Source: Bufo bufo
Taxonomy: Eukaryota; Chordata; Amphibia; Anura; Bufonidae
Reading direction: 5' to 3'
DNA: 64,000 nucleotides
Assembly: GCF_905171765.1 (NCBI RefSeq)
Contig: NC_053393.1
Location: forward strand, 62,341,371-62,405,370
Shown here: positions 23,401 through 34,272 of the stretch, piece by piece
Layout: each line of letters begins with the position of its first letter
Position numbering within the stretch: the first letter of the stretch is position 1
The notes under the pieces: model-generated
The model's database searches: none
Seen by the model: the letters and a program-made list of their open reading frames with translations, nothing else
What the model was told of the DNA's origin: nothing
Translations under genes and position numbers: made by a program

Positions 23401-23471
23401 TATAGGGGGGTGATCAATGACAGGGGGGTGATCACCCCATATAGACTCCCTGATCACCCCCCTGTCATTGA
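20400..23471. repeat. Satellite array: about 16 units of 193 bp with a higher-order repeat of about 946 bp
   Basis: Each unit holds an inverted pair (AAGGCTGCATTCAGATGTCC ... CATACGGACATCTGAATGGA) and a run of GTGATCA/TGATCACCCC palindromes. The AAGGCT landmark recurs about every 193 bp, with some units of about 175 bp. Units at 20922, 21115, 21499 and 21674 reappear at 21867, 22060, 22445 and 22620 with the same private variants, giving a five-unit higher-order repeat. The final four units are nearly identical to each other. The overlapping 62-68-residue ORFs are read-through. Confidence 0.9.
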
Positions 23472-23476
23472 TCACC

Positions 23477-24574
23477 TGTAACAGTACAGCCTGGATCGCA
23501 GCGGCTCCCTGTGACTCCGCCCACTTACCTCCGGGGCCTTAAATAGAAGACAGGTGCTAAGCAGGGTGTTCCACTAATGGAGTGCGCACCCTGCTAGCTC
23601 CATTGCATCTGAGGACTCTGTCCACATATCCAGACCTGGATCCCTAACAACATTGTGAAGGACTGCCTACCTTCATGCCACTGGCTTCCCCACTGCTGGC
23701 TTCCTAGCCAGGACCAACTAACCGCAAGTATATGCCTGTTACCTGCTCTGATTAAGGTCCTGGAACTCAGAGTGGGGTGGTTCCTGCTGGTGTGAAGCAA
23801 TATTCCCAAACCAACTCTGAACTCAGGACATGCTATACAAACTCTGAACCTACTGCATATTATATACTAAACTGAGGACATGCTATACTAACTCTGAACC
23901 TGCTGCATATTATATACTAAACTGAGGACATGCTATACTAACTCTGAACCTGCTGCATATTATATACTAAACTGAGGACATGCTATACTAACTCTGAACC
24001 TGCTGCATATTATATACTAAACTGAGGACATGCTATACTAACTCTGAACCTGCTGCATATTATATACTAAACTGAGGACATGCTATACTAACTCTGAACC
24101 TGCTGCATATTATATACTAAACTGAGGACATGCTATACTAACTCTGAACCTGCTGCATATTATATACTAAACTGAGGACATGCTATACTAACTCTAAACC
24201 TGCTGCATATTATATACTAAACTGAGGACATGCTATACTCACTCTGAACCTACTGCATATTATATACTAAAACTGAGGACATGCTATACTAACTCTGAAC
24301 CTACTGCATACTACATACTATACTGTGCACAAGCTTATACTAACTTGTGTCTCCTGTAATACTGGGGGACCTTCCTTTCCAGCAGTAACTAATTAGATGG
24401 ATAGCGGTAAATGATTTTGTTACCCCAAACTCTCCGCTCAAGACTGAGAGAGACGCCTGGGGTACATACTGAGTAACCGCGAATCCCACAGCCAAGAACA
24501 AGGGCGGTGGGATAATAGTGGATGTCCATTGCTTCCGCAGTTGAGATCCTAACTGATCAACTAGGTGCGTTACA
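23477..24574. mobile_element. Solo LTR inside K, 5-bp duplication TCACC
   Basis: It starts TGTAACAG and ends GCGTTACA, with TG...CA ends. TCACC flanks it at 23472-23476 and 24575-24579, and satellite sequence resumes on both sides. Length is 1098 bp, about half of it a 50-bp minisatellite. A TTAAATAG motif near 23539 could be a TATA element. No internal retrotransposon sequence remains, so two LTRs presumably recombined. Confidence 0.85.
23821..24330. repeat. 50-bp minisatellite, about ten units, within the LTR
   Basis: The unit (ACTGAGGACATGCTATACTA, then ACTCTGAACCTGCTGCATAT and TATATACTAA) repeats every 50 bases. Central copies are identical and the end copies diverge. Confidence 0.95.
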
Positions 24575-24639
24575 TCACCCCCCTGTCATTGATCACCCCC
24601 CTGTCATTGATCACCCTCCTGTAAGGCTCCATTCAGACA

Positions 24640-27330
24640 TTTTTTTGGCCCAAGTTAGCGGAAATTATTATTTTTTTCTTACAAAGTCTCATATTCCACT
24701 AACTTGTGCCAAAAAATAAAATCTCACATGAACTCACCATACCCCTCACGGAATCCAAATGCGTAAAAATTTTTAGACATTTATATTCCAGACTTCTTCT
24801 CACGCTTTAGGGCCCCTAGAATGCCAGGGCAGTATAAATACCCCACATGTGACCCCATTTCGGAAAGAAGACACCCCAAGGTATTCGCTGAGGGGCATAT
24901 TGAGTCCATGAAAGATTGAAATTTTTGTCCCAAGTTAGCGGAAAGGGAGATTTTGTGAGAAAAAAATAAATAAAATCAATTTCCGCTAACTTGTGCCAAA
25001 AAATTAATTTTCTATGAACTCGCCATGCCCCTCATTGAATACCTTGGGGTGTCTTCTTTCCAAAATGGGGTCACATGTGGGGTATTTATACTGCCCTGGC
25101 ATTTTAGGGGCCCTAAAGCGTGAGAAGAAGTCTGGGATCCAAATGTCTAAAAATGCCCTCATAAAAGGAATGTGGGCCCCTTTGCGCATCTATGCTGCAA
25201 AAAAGTGTCACACATCTGGTATCGCCGTACTCAGGAGAAGTTGGGCAATGTGTTTTGGGGTGTCATTTTACATATACCGATGCTGGGTGAGATAAATATC
25301 TTGGTCAAATGCCAACTTTGTATAAAAAATGGGAAAAGTTGTCTTTTGCCGAGATATTTATCTCACCCAGCATGGGTATATGTAAAAAGACACCCCAAAA
25401 CACATTGCTCAACTTCTCCTGAATACGGCGATACCACATGTGTGACACTTTTTTGCAGCCTAGGTGGGCAAAGGGGCCCACATTCCAAAGAGCACCTTTC
25501 GGATTTCACAGGTCATTTACCTACTTACCACACATTAGGGCCCCTAGAATGCCAGGGCAGTATAACTACCCCACAAGTGACCCCATTTTGGAAAGAAGAC
25601 ACCCCAAGGTATTCCGTGAGGGGCATGGCGAGTTCCTAGAATTTTTTTATTTTTTGTCACAAGTTAGCAGAAAATGATGATTTTATTTTTATTTTTTTTC
25701 TTACAAAGTCTCATATTCCACTAACTTGTGACAAAAAATAAAAACTTCCATGAACTCACTATGCCCATCATGAAATATCTTGGGGTGTCTTCTTTCCAAA
25801 ATGGGGTCACTTGTGGGGTAGTTATACTGCCCTGGCATTTTAGGGGACCAAATGCGTGCGAAGTAGTTTGAAATCAAAATCTGTAAAAAATGGCCTGTGA
25901 AATCCGAAAGATGCTCTTTGGAATGTGGGCCCCTTTGCCCACCTAGGCTGCAAAAAAGTGTCACACATGTGGTATCTCCGTACTCAGGAGAAGTTGGGCA
26001 ATGTGTTTTGGGGTGTCATTTTACATATACCCATGCTGGGTGAGAGAAATATCTTGGTCAAATGCCAACTTTGTATAAAAAAATGGGAAAAGTTGTCTTT
26101 TGCCAAGATATTTCTCTCACCCAGCATGGGTATATGTAAAAAGACACCCCAAAACACATTGCCCAACTTCTCCTGAGTACGGGGATACCACATGTGTGAC
26201 ACTTTTTTGCAGCCTAGGTGGGCAAAGGGGCCCACATTCCAAAGAGCACCTTTCGGATTTCACAGGTCATTTACCTACTTACCACACATTAGGGCCCCTA
26301 GAATGCCAGGACAGTATAACTACCCCACAAGTGACCCCATTTTGGAAAGAAGACACCCCAAGGTATTCCGTGAGGGGCATGGCGAGTTCCTAGAATTTTT
26401 ATTTTTTGTCACAAGTTAGCGGAAAATGGTGATTTTTCTTTTTTTTCTTTTTTTTCTTACAAAGTCTCATATTCCACTAACTTGTGACAAAAAATAAAAA
26501 CTTCCATGAACTCACTATGCCCATCACGAAATACCTGGGGGTGTCTTCTTTCCAAAATGGGGTCACTTGTGGGGTAGTTATACTGCCCTGGCATTTTAGG
26601 GGCCAAATGCGTGAGAAGTGGTTTGAAATCAAAATCTGTAAAAAATGGCCGGTGAAATCTGAAAGGTGCTCTTTGGAATGTGGACCCCTTTGCCCACCTA
26701 GGCTGCAAAAAAGTGTCACACATCTGGTATCCCCGTACTCAGGAGAAGTTGGGCAATGTGTTTTGGGGTGTCTTTTTACATATACCCATGCTGGCTGAGA
26801 GAAATATCTTGGCAAAAGACAACTTTTCCCATTTTTTTATACAAAGTTGGCATTTGACCAAGATATTTATCTCATCCAGCATGGGTATATGTAAAATGAC
26901 ACCCCAAAACACATTGCCCAACTTCTCCTGAGTACGGAGATACCACATGTGTGACACTTTTTTGCAGCCTAGGTGGGCAAAGGGGCCCACATTCCAAAGA
27001 GCACCTTTCGGATTTCACCGGCCATTTTTTACACATTTTGATTTCAAACTTCTTCGCACGCATTTAGGCCCCTAAAATGCCAGGGCAGTATAACTACCCC
27101 ACAAGTGACCCCATTTTGGAAAGAAGACACCATAAGGTATTTCATGATAGGCATAGTGAGTTCATGGAAGTTTTTTCATTTTTTGTCACAAGTTAGTGGA
27201 ATATGAGACTTTGTAAGGAAAAAAAAAAATCATCATTTTCCGCTAACTTGTGACAAAAAATAAAAAGTTCTATGAACTCACTATGCCCATCAGCGAATAC
27301 TTTAGGGTGTCTACTTTCCAAAATGGGGTC
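24640..27330. repeat. Foldback arm block of K
   Basis: A unit with GGCCCCTAGAATGCCAGGGC, GTGACCCCATTTTGGAAAGA, AGACACCCCAAGGTATTC and TTTTTTGCAGCCTAGGTG appears several times in alternating orientation. Between units are short hairpins (CCCATGCTGGGTGAGA, and GACAACTTTTCCCAT with its inverse). ORFs of 75-155 residues on both strands reflect the open repeat unit and are not genes. Confidence 0.8.
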
Positions 27331-27828
27331 ATTTGTGGGGTTTTTCAACTGTCTGGGCATTGTAGGACCTCAGGAAACATGATAGGTGCTCAGAAAGTCA
27401 GAGCTGCTTCAAAAAGCGGAAATTCACATTTTTGTACCACAGTTTGTAAATGCTATAACTTTTACCCAAACCATTTTTTTTTTTACCCAAACATTTTTTT
27501 TTTATCAAAGACATGTAGAACAATAAATTTAGAGAAAAATTTATATATGGATGTCGTTTTTTTTGCTAAATTTTACAACTGAAAGTGAAAAATGTCATTT
27601 TTTTGCAAAAAAATCGTTAAATTTCGATTAATAACAAAAAAATTTAAAATGACAGCAGCAATGAAATACCACCAAATGAAAGCTCTATTAGTGAGAAGAA
27701 AAGGAGGTAAAATTCATTTGGGTGGTAAGTTGCATGACCGAGCAATAAACCGCTAAAGTTGTGGAGTGCCGATTTGTAAAAAAGGGCCTGGTCTTTAGGG
27801 GGGGTATAAACCTGTGGTCCTTAAGTGG
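27331..27828. other. AT-rich right end of K
   Basis: About 500 bases, very rich in A and T, end in CACCCAAATG-type sequence and GGTCCTTAAGTGG. Nothing coding is seen. It differs from the left end except for the last few bases. Confidence 0.6.
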
Positions 27829-28890
27829 TTAATATGGCGAGGAAAAAAACCGAGGATAAAGGTACAGATACTGAGTATCCAGGAGAAGGAGGGCGGATTA
27901 TCCGTACTAGATTTGGAACTTTATTTTGGTTCAGGGATTATTAAAAATATGTTAGCATGGAGTAATACGCAAAGTTACAAGAATATAATAGCAGGGATAA
28001 ATAAAAGACTGGAGAAATGTAATATCTTTCAAGTTATGGAAACAGGTATTCTGGCCCAACAGGGATGTAAATATATAACTTTGATTCTGTTGATGGCCAA
28101 GAGCTGGGAGACGGTAAAAGAACTATGGTCCCAAACTGGGTTCTATGTAGACACCATACTATGGGACAATATTGGCGTCACAGAATTAAAGTTAATTGAG
28201 CAGAAGATCTGGTGGAAATACAGAATATACAAATTAGGTCAGGTATGGGAGGAGGGGGACATAATACCCTATGAAGAGTTAAAAGGGAAATACCAATTGA
28301 TAAATATAGGGTCGAGGTTCTATTACTTACAACACGCACTGTAAAGGACGATAGGGAAAGGCACACAAATAACTACTTTGCCACAGCCTTTGGACAATAT
28401 TACTAGTTTAATACCTGGCAAGAAATAGATTTCAAGAATATACCAACGGCTGTCGCATCAAAAGAATAACAGAAGAGCAGTTGATAACCTGATCCATAAA
28501 TGGCAGGGTATTCTGGACCCTACGCGGGAAGATTTTTGGGATTCAGCTATACAGGCAAAGATCAGGGTTTCAAGGAATTTTTCTTATAGAATAACCCAAT
28601 TTAATATATTGTATCGTCTCTACTACTCTCCTAAGAAGTTAATGAAGTACTATAGAACTAAAGTTTTTACTTGTCAAAAATGTGGAGAGATAGGAGTGGA
28701 CGATATACATATATTATGGACATGTATAAAAATCCAAGACTATTGGGTAAAGATAATTAAAAAAAATAGAGGAATGCCATCAGTTTATAGTGCCCAGACA
28801 CTTTGAGGAATGCATCTTAGGGGTGATGGATGGTGTGGAAGTGCCCCAACACAGGGAAATTGCAACTAAACTAGAGAGGAGCTTCATTTG
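27829..28890 (+). pseudogene. L1 ORF2, C-terminal part
   Basis: The frame resumes after TTAA with LIWRGKKPRIKV and EGGLSVLDLELY, the conserved post-RT segment of L1-type ORF2. Stops at 28342-28344 (TAA) and near 28426 (TAG) interrupt one frame. It then continues to the Cys-rich motif FTCQKCGEIGVDDIHILWTC near 28670-28725 (C-x2-C ... H-x4-C type). A frameshift near 28795 follows, after which a second frame runs to about 28890. ATG 27814 lies in K and is not a real start. Confidence 0.85.
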
Positions 28891-29106
28891 ACTGGGATTA
28901 AGAAAAAAAACTGATTTGCCAGGTTATGGCAGAAATGGCTAAATAAAAACTGAGGGTGGGGGGTTTTTCAGCAACCGACGGGTGGGGGGGTTGGGGAAAT
29001 ATTTATATGTAAATAACCAACATAATAATGCAAGAATAAGATGATTGTTGAATAATTATGTAAGAATTGGAAAAATGTAATAAAGATTTATAATAAAAAA
29101 AAAAAA
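28891..29106 (+). other. L1 3' UTR and A tail
   Basis: A G-rich stretch (GGTGGGGGGGTTGGGG near 28980) leads to AATAAA at 29079-29084 and a run of about 15 A from 29093. The target duplication follows. Confidence 0.8.
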
Positions 29107-29298
29107 AGTAGATTATGCTCAGCGCATGCTCAGTAGCTTCCTAATCTCTTCCTCCGCTCAGTGCCGGCATAGTGACCTCATAGTGAAGCAGGTGAAGCAT
29201 CCTAGACACCTTTCATCCCTCAATCTAAATTCAAACAAATGTATAGCTATATCTCTCTAGACAGGGAAGAAGGAAATTCAGGGGAAGGTATTGCTCAC

Positions 29299-29884
29299 TA
29301 GTGATGAGCGTCAGGGGCTATATTCGAATTCGCGATATTTCACAAATGTTTTGTAGAATATTCATCATATATTCGCGAATTTCGAGAATTTGAGATTATT
29401 TTATTGAATTCGAAAAATATGCAATGTAAAAATCACGTAATGCGAATTCGGAACCCGAAATACAGGTGTGAGTCACTTTGGCTAAATTTTTCAAGCTGGT
29501 ATAAGTTTCCTGAGACTGGAGAAAATGGTTGGCACGGCAGAACATTAGAATAGCTTTATATGCAGATAGAGTCAAGTGCTCCAATATATTCGCGATTGCG
29601 CTAATCAGTCGTGATTTGAATATTTTTTTTCAAATCACGACTGATTCACATTTTAGCAGGTCTGACTACAGATTACTGATTGGTGCACTAAGTATTGTTG
29701 GGAACTTGACATTGCTTCCTTCTCATTGGCCCACAAGCAAGAAGCAGAGAGGAATCATGTGTTCAGATGGAAAAAAATGCTGAATATTCGATATAACGAA
29801 TACATAGCACTATATTCTAAATATTCTCGAAGTGGCGATATTCGCGATCAAAATTCGCTATTCGAATATTCGTGCTCTACACTA
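29299..29884. mobile_element. AT-rich hAT MITE, duplication TTGCTCAC/TTGCTTAC
   Basis: It starts TAGTGATGAGCG and ends CGTGCTCTACACTA. Flanking octamers differ at one base. The interior has many ATTCGCGAAT-type palindromes and a long hairpin around AGTCGTGATTTGAATA near 29610-29645. The stretch at 29122-29290 between the L1 and this MITE holds nothing coding; its start resembles 35812-35870. Confidence 0.75.
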
Positions 29885-29969
29885 TTGCTTACTGTAGTCC
29901 TATTTATCAGTACAATCACAGGGGCTGTTGGTGGGGGACTATTTTCTGCTTAGGAGAGAAAGCAGTTAA

Positions 29970-30434
29970 AAGGGGTTTTGTCATTTCAGTAAATTGCATT
30001 TATCATGTAGAGAAAGTTAATACAAGGCACTTACTAATGTATTGTGATTGTCCATATTGCTTCCTTTGCTGGCCTTATTCATTTTCCATCACAAATTTTA
30101 CACTGCTTGTTTCCATGGTTATGACCACCCTACAATCCATTAGTAGTGGTCCTGCTTGCACACTATAGGAAAAATCACTAGCCTATATGTGCTCCCATGG
30201 TCCCAGCCACCAGAGAGGCCAGTGCTTTTTGCTAGTGTGCAAGCACGACCACCATTGATGGATATGGATTGCAGGGTGATGTAACCATGGATACGAGCAG
30301 TTTATAGTGTGATGGAAAAATGAATCCAGCCAGCAAAGGAAGCAATATGGACAATCACAATACGTTAGTAAGTGCCTTGTATTACCTTTCTCTACATGAT
30401 AAAAGCCATTTGCCGAAGTGAGAGACAACCTCTA
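29970..30434. mobile_element. Foldback element, TTAA at left only
   Basis: The two halves are inverse copies: AGGGGTTTTGTCATTTCAGT, CATGTAGAGAAAG and ACAATACGTTAGTAAGTGCC-type blocks recur inverted at 30320-30434. TTAA lies at 29966-29969. The right end has decayed (GACAACCTCTATAAC) and has no TTAA. The two 81- and 98-residue ORFs are the arms read on opposite strands. Confidence 0.7.
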
Positions 30435-30529
30435 TAACAAGAGCTGACTGCAATGCACTCTTGTAAGGTTTTCATCATTTTTGGAACCATTTGCTTGATG
30501 GCTCCAAAGCTATAATATATGTCAACCAT

Positions 30530-31027
30530 TAGAGATGAGTGAAGTTTAGAAAACTTTGATTCGGCTGCTTGGCCGAATTTCACAAAGAAATTCACTTTGT
30601 GATGAATTATTTGCGAGTAGCTGGTGCAATGACGGGGAGCAGCGATTGCGTCTCCCCGTCATTGAACCCTTCAGATGCAGCATCTAAGATAAAAAATTAG
30701 GGCTTTTAGGGCTTAAGCCGTGAAAAAAAAAAATATAATACTCACCTTATCCATTTGAGCGTGAAGTGGCTGCCGCAGCCATCTTGATTGAAGATCCCGC
30801 ACGATATCTTGCAAGGCACGTGATGACATCATATGTATATGAGATGTCATATGTCACCGCGCACAAGATTTCACGCGGGTTCTTCAATCAAGATGGCCAT
30901 AGTGGCCTCTTCGTGCTCAAACGGATGAGGTGAGTATGTTTGAGCAAATTCAGCTTTGCGGCAAATCAAATTTTCCCTGAAATTAGTATCAAAGTCCACT
31001 TCGGATACTTCGATTCGCTCATCACTA
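30530..31027. mobile_element. hAT-type MITE, duplication TCAACCAT/TCAACTAT
   Basis: It has ends TAGAGATGAGTGAAG ... TTCGATTCGCTCATCACTA and flanking octamers with one mismatch. It shares AATACTCACCTTATCCATTT and CAATCAAGATGGCC with the MITE at 8798. Length is 498 bp. Confidence 0.8.
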
Positions 31028-31035
31028 TCAACTAT

Positions 31036-31676
31036 CATTTAACGTTACTAATGGCTATTCACCACTTAACCTCAAACTTCCTGTTCTGTGGAGATTACTT
31101 CTCAGTAGTCATATCATTATCATCATAGGCAGGATTACAATGTAAAATAACATAGTTACAGCAGGATCCACCATTCATAATAGTTTATATTTACATCTCA
31201 CCTTCGCCCTCTCTCTGCACAGGTACAGAGCATGCCCACTACACTGTACATTGACATTGATGAGTTCACTCCAAACCACAGGTTACTTGGTGCATGTGGC
31301 TGCTGTAAAGGATATATCTGAATGTTGTTAGTAGCAACTCAAGGCAAGGCTGTCCCCAAAATCAACTAGAATAAAAAATCTTGAACCAGAAAATAAAAAC
31401 GGGTTAGAAAATTAGAATACGGATCATATATGGTTTTAATTAGTAAACATTTAGGCAATGTACACCCTTTAAAGGGATCGAAAATTACTATTTTCTTTCT
31501 TCAAGGATTTGTACTTGAATCTTCTGTTTATGTATTCTGTTTGGATGAGGGGCATGCCTAGGACATTATTTTGATTAATGTAGGGGCCTAAAACATTTCA
31601 AATGGGACCTTTCATTCTCCCACATAACAGCCATCTGTCATCCCATATAGAAGCCAAGTGTTGTCTGAAGCTTTAA
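31036..31676. other. No feature seen
   Basis: This is AT-rich sequence without long ORFs or recognised repeats. Confidence 0.5.
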
Positions 31677-31680
31677 TTAA

Positions 31681-32182
31681 AGAGGACCTTTCACCGATCC
31701 TGACAATGTGAACTAAGCATACAGACATGGAGAGCGGCGCCCGGGGATCTCACTGCACTTACTATTATCCCTGGGCGCCGCTCCGTTCTCCCGCTATGCC
31801 CTCTGGTATCTTCGGTCACTAAGTTATGGTAGGCGGAGATTTCGGTCACTAAGTTATGGTAGGCGGAGTCTGCCCTTGTTCTGCTGTAGCGCTGGCCAAT
31901 CGCAGCGCAGAGCTCACAGCCTGGGAGAAAAGAACCTCCCAGGCTGTGAGCTCTGCGCTGTGATTGGCCAGCGCTACAGCAGAACAAGGGCAGACTCCGC
32001 CTACCATAACTTAGTGACTGAAATCTCCGCCTACCATAACTTAGTGACCGAAGATACCAGAGGGCATAGCGGGAGAACGGAGCGGCGCCCAGCGATAATA
32101 GTAAGTGCAGTGAGATCCCCGGGCGCCGCTCTCCATGTCTGTATAGTTAGTTCACAATGTCAGGATCGGTGAAAGGTCCTCT
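31681..32182. mobile_element. Near-perfect foldback element flanked by TTAA
   Basis: The 502-bp element starts AGAGGACCTTTCACCGATCC and ends with the inverse. TTAA flanks it at 31677-31680 and 32183-32186. Almost the whole length is one hairpin with a short asymmetric centre (CCTGGGAGAAAAGAACCTCC). CACTAAGTTATGGTAGGCGG is repeated in tandem in each arm. The 98-residue ORFs on the two strands are the same arm read twice. Confidence 0.9.
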
Positions 32183-32287
32183 TTAAGGTCTAGATATCTT
32201 CATGTCAAAAAACGAAAAGGAACCACAAACTGAATGTTATGACTCGTCAAGATAAATTATAGGAAGAAAAATATTTTATAAACTTAA

Positions 32288-32920
32288 AGGGTTTCTGTCA
32301 CCAGATTTAACCCTAGTAAGCTAGCTGACATTAGCGATGTGCTAATGTCAGCTAAACCTAACTAGCGTATTCCTACTTTTATCTATGCCCCCAATACTCC
32401 AGAAATATAACTTTTATAATATGCTAATTAACCTCTAGGAGCAGGGGGGGGGGGGGGGCGTTGTTCCGGCTCCTACAGGCTCCGTTCTCCCACTTTGTTG
32501 CCTCCCTCCAAGTCCTGATTGACAGGGCCAGGCAGCGCTCGCATCTCGCAGACGCGGTGAGGGAAAGACGCTCACAGGCTGCCAGATTCCTCACCGCACC
32601 TGTGCCGAATACTGAACGGCGCTAGATTTCACCAGAGCACAGGGCTGGCAGACAGATGCGAGCGCTGCCTGGCCCTGTCAATCAGGACTTGGAGGGAGGC
32701 AACAAAGGTGGGAGAACGAAGCCTCTAGGAGCAGGAACAACGCCCCCCCCCCCCCCCCCCCCCTCTGTTCCTAGAGGCTAATTAGCATATTATAAAAGTT
32801 ATATTTCTGGAGTAACGGGGCATAGATAAAAGTAGGAATAGGCTAGTTAGGTTTAGCTGACATTAGCACATCGCTAATGTCAGCTAGCTTATTAGTGTTA
32901 AATCTGGTGACAGAAACCCT
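32288..32920. mobile_element. Foldback element flanked by TTAA
   Basis: It starts AGGGTTTCTGTCACCAGATT and ends with the exact inverse. TTAA lies at 32284-32287 and 32921-32924. The arms extend over most of its length and include opposing G and C runs (near 32447 and 32745). Relatives with the same TTTCTGTCACC end occur at 60956-61572. Confidence 0.9.
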
Positions 32921-32924
32921 TTAA

Positions 32925-33697
32925 GCACAAGGACTGGCTGCAGCAGTGACATGTTCTCCCAAGCAGCACGTCTCTGGTCACATGACACTTATGGGACATG
33001 TCACCACTACAACCTTTCATTGGCTCCAGCAGTCCATGTGACCTATGTTTGTACCAGGTATGACATGCTGAAAATCTGGAGAAGAAAGCGCTGGACCCTC
33101 GGATCTAGAATCGACCATTGGAGAGCAGACAATTACGCTTCACGCAGCCAGAGTCTGCAGGGTAGGGTGGGGGTTGAGACGGTGCTGATCAACCCATTTA
33201 AGCCATTCAAAACGGAGACAGGTCTGGCAGGACTGGTCAGAGCTCCTTTGGAAAATGAAAGGTGGAATCTGATTGGTTACTATGGGCAACTAAGCCATTT
33301 CTACTTTATACCAGTTTAATAAATGACCCCCTTAGTGTATTGTACAGTTGAAATTACAACTCCAGCGATGTCTCCCGATATGAAAATTATTGCACTTTTA
33401 TTACAGTTGTGTAATGGTGGTTAACACATCACTTTAATAGCTTCTAATGTACAGGCAAGACTATACTATATACATTAGGCCCCGCTCTCTTAATTTACAT
33501 CTCCCAAAGCTTCGCGAAGAGCAATACTTAATTTTAAATAGGAATTAGGGATTATAATGCAGTCTTTGGGCTAACATATGTTTTGTTGTTTTATGATCAA
33601 AATTGGGTGAAGAATTCTGAACAGCTAATCCATTTTCCCAATACCTCCTTGTCTTAAAAAATTTTGCGGAATTTTGCATAACAACTGGATACCTCCT
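32925..33697. other. No gene; one dispersed-repeat fragment at about 33236-33335
   Basis: Within 33236-33335 I recognise a fragment common in frog genomes (GGTGGAATCTGATTGGTTAC, ATGGGCAACTAAGCCA). A 122-residue ORF at 32951 runs into it and shows no domain, so I do not call it a gene. The rest shows nothing. Confidence 0.5.
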
Positions 33698-33990
33698 TTA
33701 GGGCTCATGCTCACGAATGTGTGCCGGCCACGCCTGTATTGTGGCTCGCAAACAGCGGGTCCGCAATATACGGGCACCGGCCATCAGCGCACCCCATGAT
33801 GGATTCACTTGAATGAGTCCGCAATACAGAAGATACAGAGCAGAGGCATGGAGCTGAAGGCCATGGAAGCCCTACGGAGCAGTTCCATTGCATTTTGGTA
33901 AGTACCTCCGCATCGGTAAATAAATAGAACATGCTCTAGTTTTTTGCGGTGCGGATGGATAGCGGACCCATTCAAGCTGACCCCTCTGTT
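33698..33990. mobile_element. One-ended MITE fragment
   Basis: It starts TTTAGGGCTCATGCTCACGA and has interior GGGTCCGCAATA and GCGGACCCATTCAA motifs like the Harbinger-type MITE at 3986. The opposite terminus and target duplication are not found. Confidence 0.5.
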
Positions 33991-34272
33991 ATATAAAATT
34001 TTACAACCCAGTTTTTGGCATGGAAAATGATTTAAATTTACGCCAGCAAGGGAGCTGACATAGATCTTAGTATGTCGCACAGCCTGCTGGAGGAAGATAA
34101 AGTGATAAAGAGGCCTGCACCTCCACATAACTTTAGCACATCCACCGGCAGTGCAGAGAGTCTATCTTGCCGATCTTTATAAATATTTCCTAAAGTGACA
34201 ATCCAATGGTAGTCAGACCTATCTATAGTAGGAAATCAGCCCTGTCTAAGATTTACAATTAGCAGTCCTGTG

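Larger units (their letters stand above)
20002..27828. mobile_element. K: 7.8 kb non-autonomous TTAA-type DNA element with internal satellite
   Basis: K starts CCACTTGCCG and ends CCTTAAGTGG, with a short perfect inverted repeat (CCACTT/AAGTGG) and TTAA duplications. The target and ends point to a piggyBac- or Kolobok-type element; I cannot choose between them. Order: hairpin-rich left end (20002-20400), satellite array (to 23471), solo LTR (23477-24574), satellite remnant, foldback arm block (24640-27330) and an AT-rich right end. No transposase frame was found, so it needs a helper. A reversed, truncated relative lies at 3160-6705. Confidence 0.85.
16184..29106 (+). mobile_element. L1-type LINE (copy 2) with 15-bp target duplications, split by K
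   Basis: The target duplication AGTAGATTATGCTCA lies at 16169-16183 and 29107-29121. The 3' end has AATAAA (29079-29084) followed by an A tail, as for LINEs. Order: shortened 5' UTR, ORF1 remnant, pyrimidine-rich spacer, ORF2 with endonuclease and reverse transcriptase, then the K element at 20002-27828, then the ORF2 C-terminus and 3' UTR. It is inactive: 1.3 kb is deleted at the ORF1 start, ORF2 has stops and frameshifts, and K splits it. Confidence 0.9.

Noticed and set aside
20582..23405. A series of 62-68-residue ORFs of nearly the same sequence
   Set aside because: They follow the 193-bp satellite unit, contain palindromic DNA, and vary with unit indels; read-through of repeats, not genes.
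23594..23809. 71-residue minus-strand ORF in the solo LTR
   Set aside because: No domain, lies inside LTR sequence.
25172..26990. Several 75-155-residue ORFs on both strands
   Set aside because: All map to the inverted arm units of K and repeat the same low-information peptides.
31691..32172. Two 98-residue ORFs on opposite strands with almost the same protein
   Set aside because: They are the two arms of one foldback element.
32951..33319. 122-residue ORF as a host gene
   Set aside because: Runs into a known dispersed repeat, has no recognisable domain and no splice context was evident.
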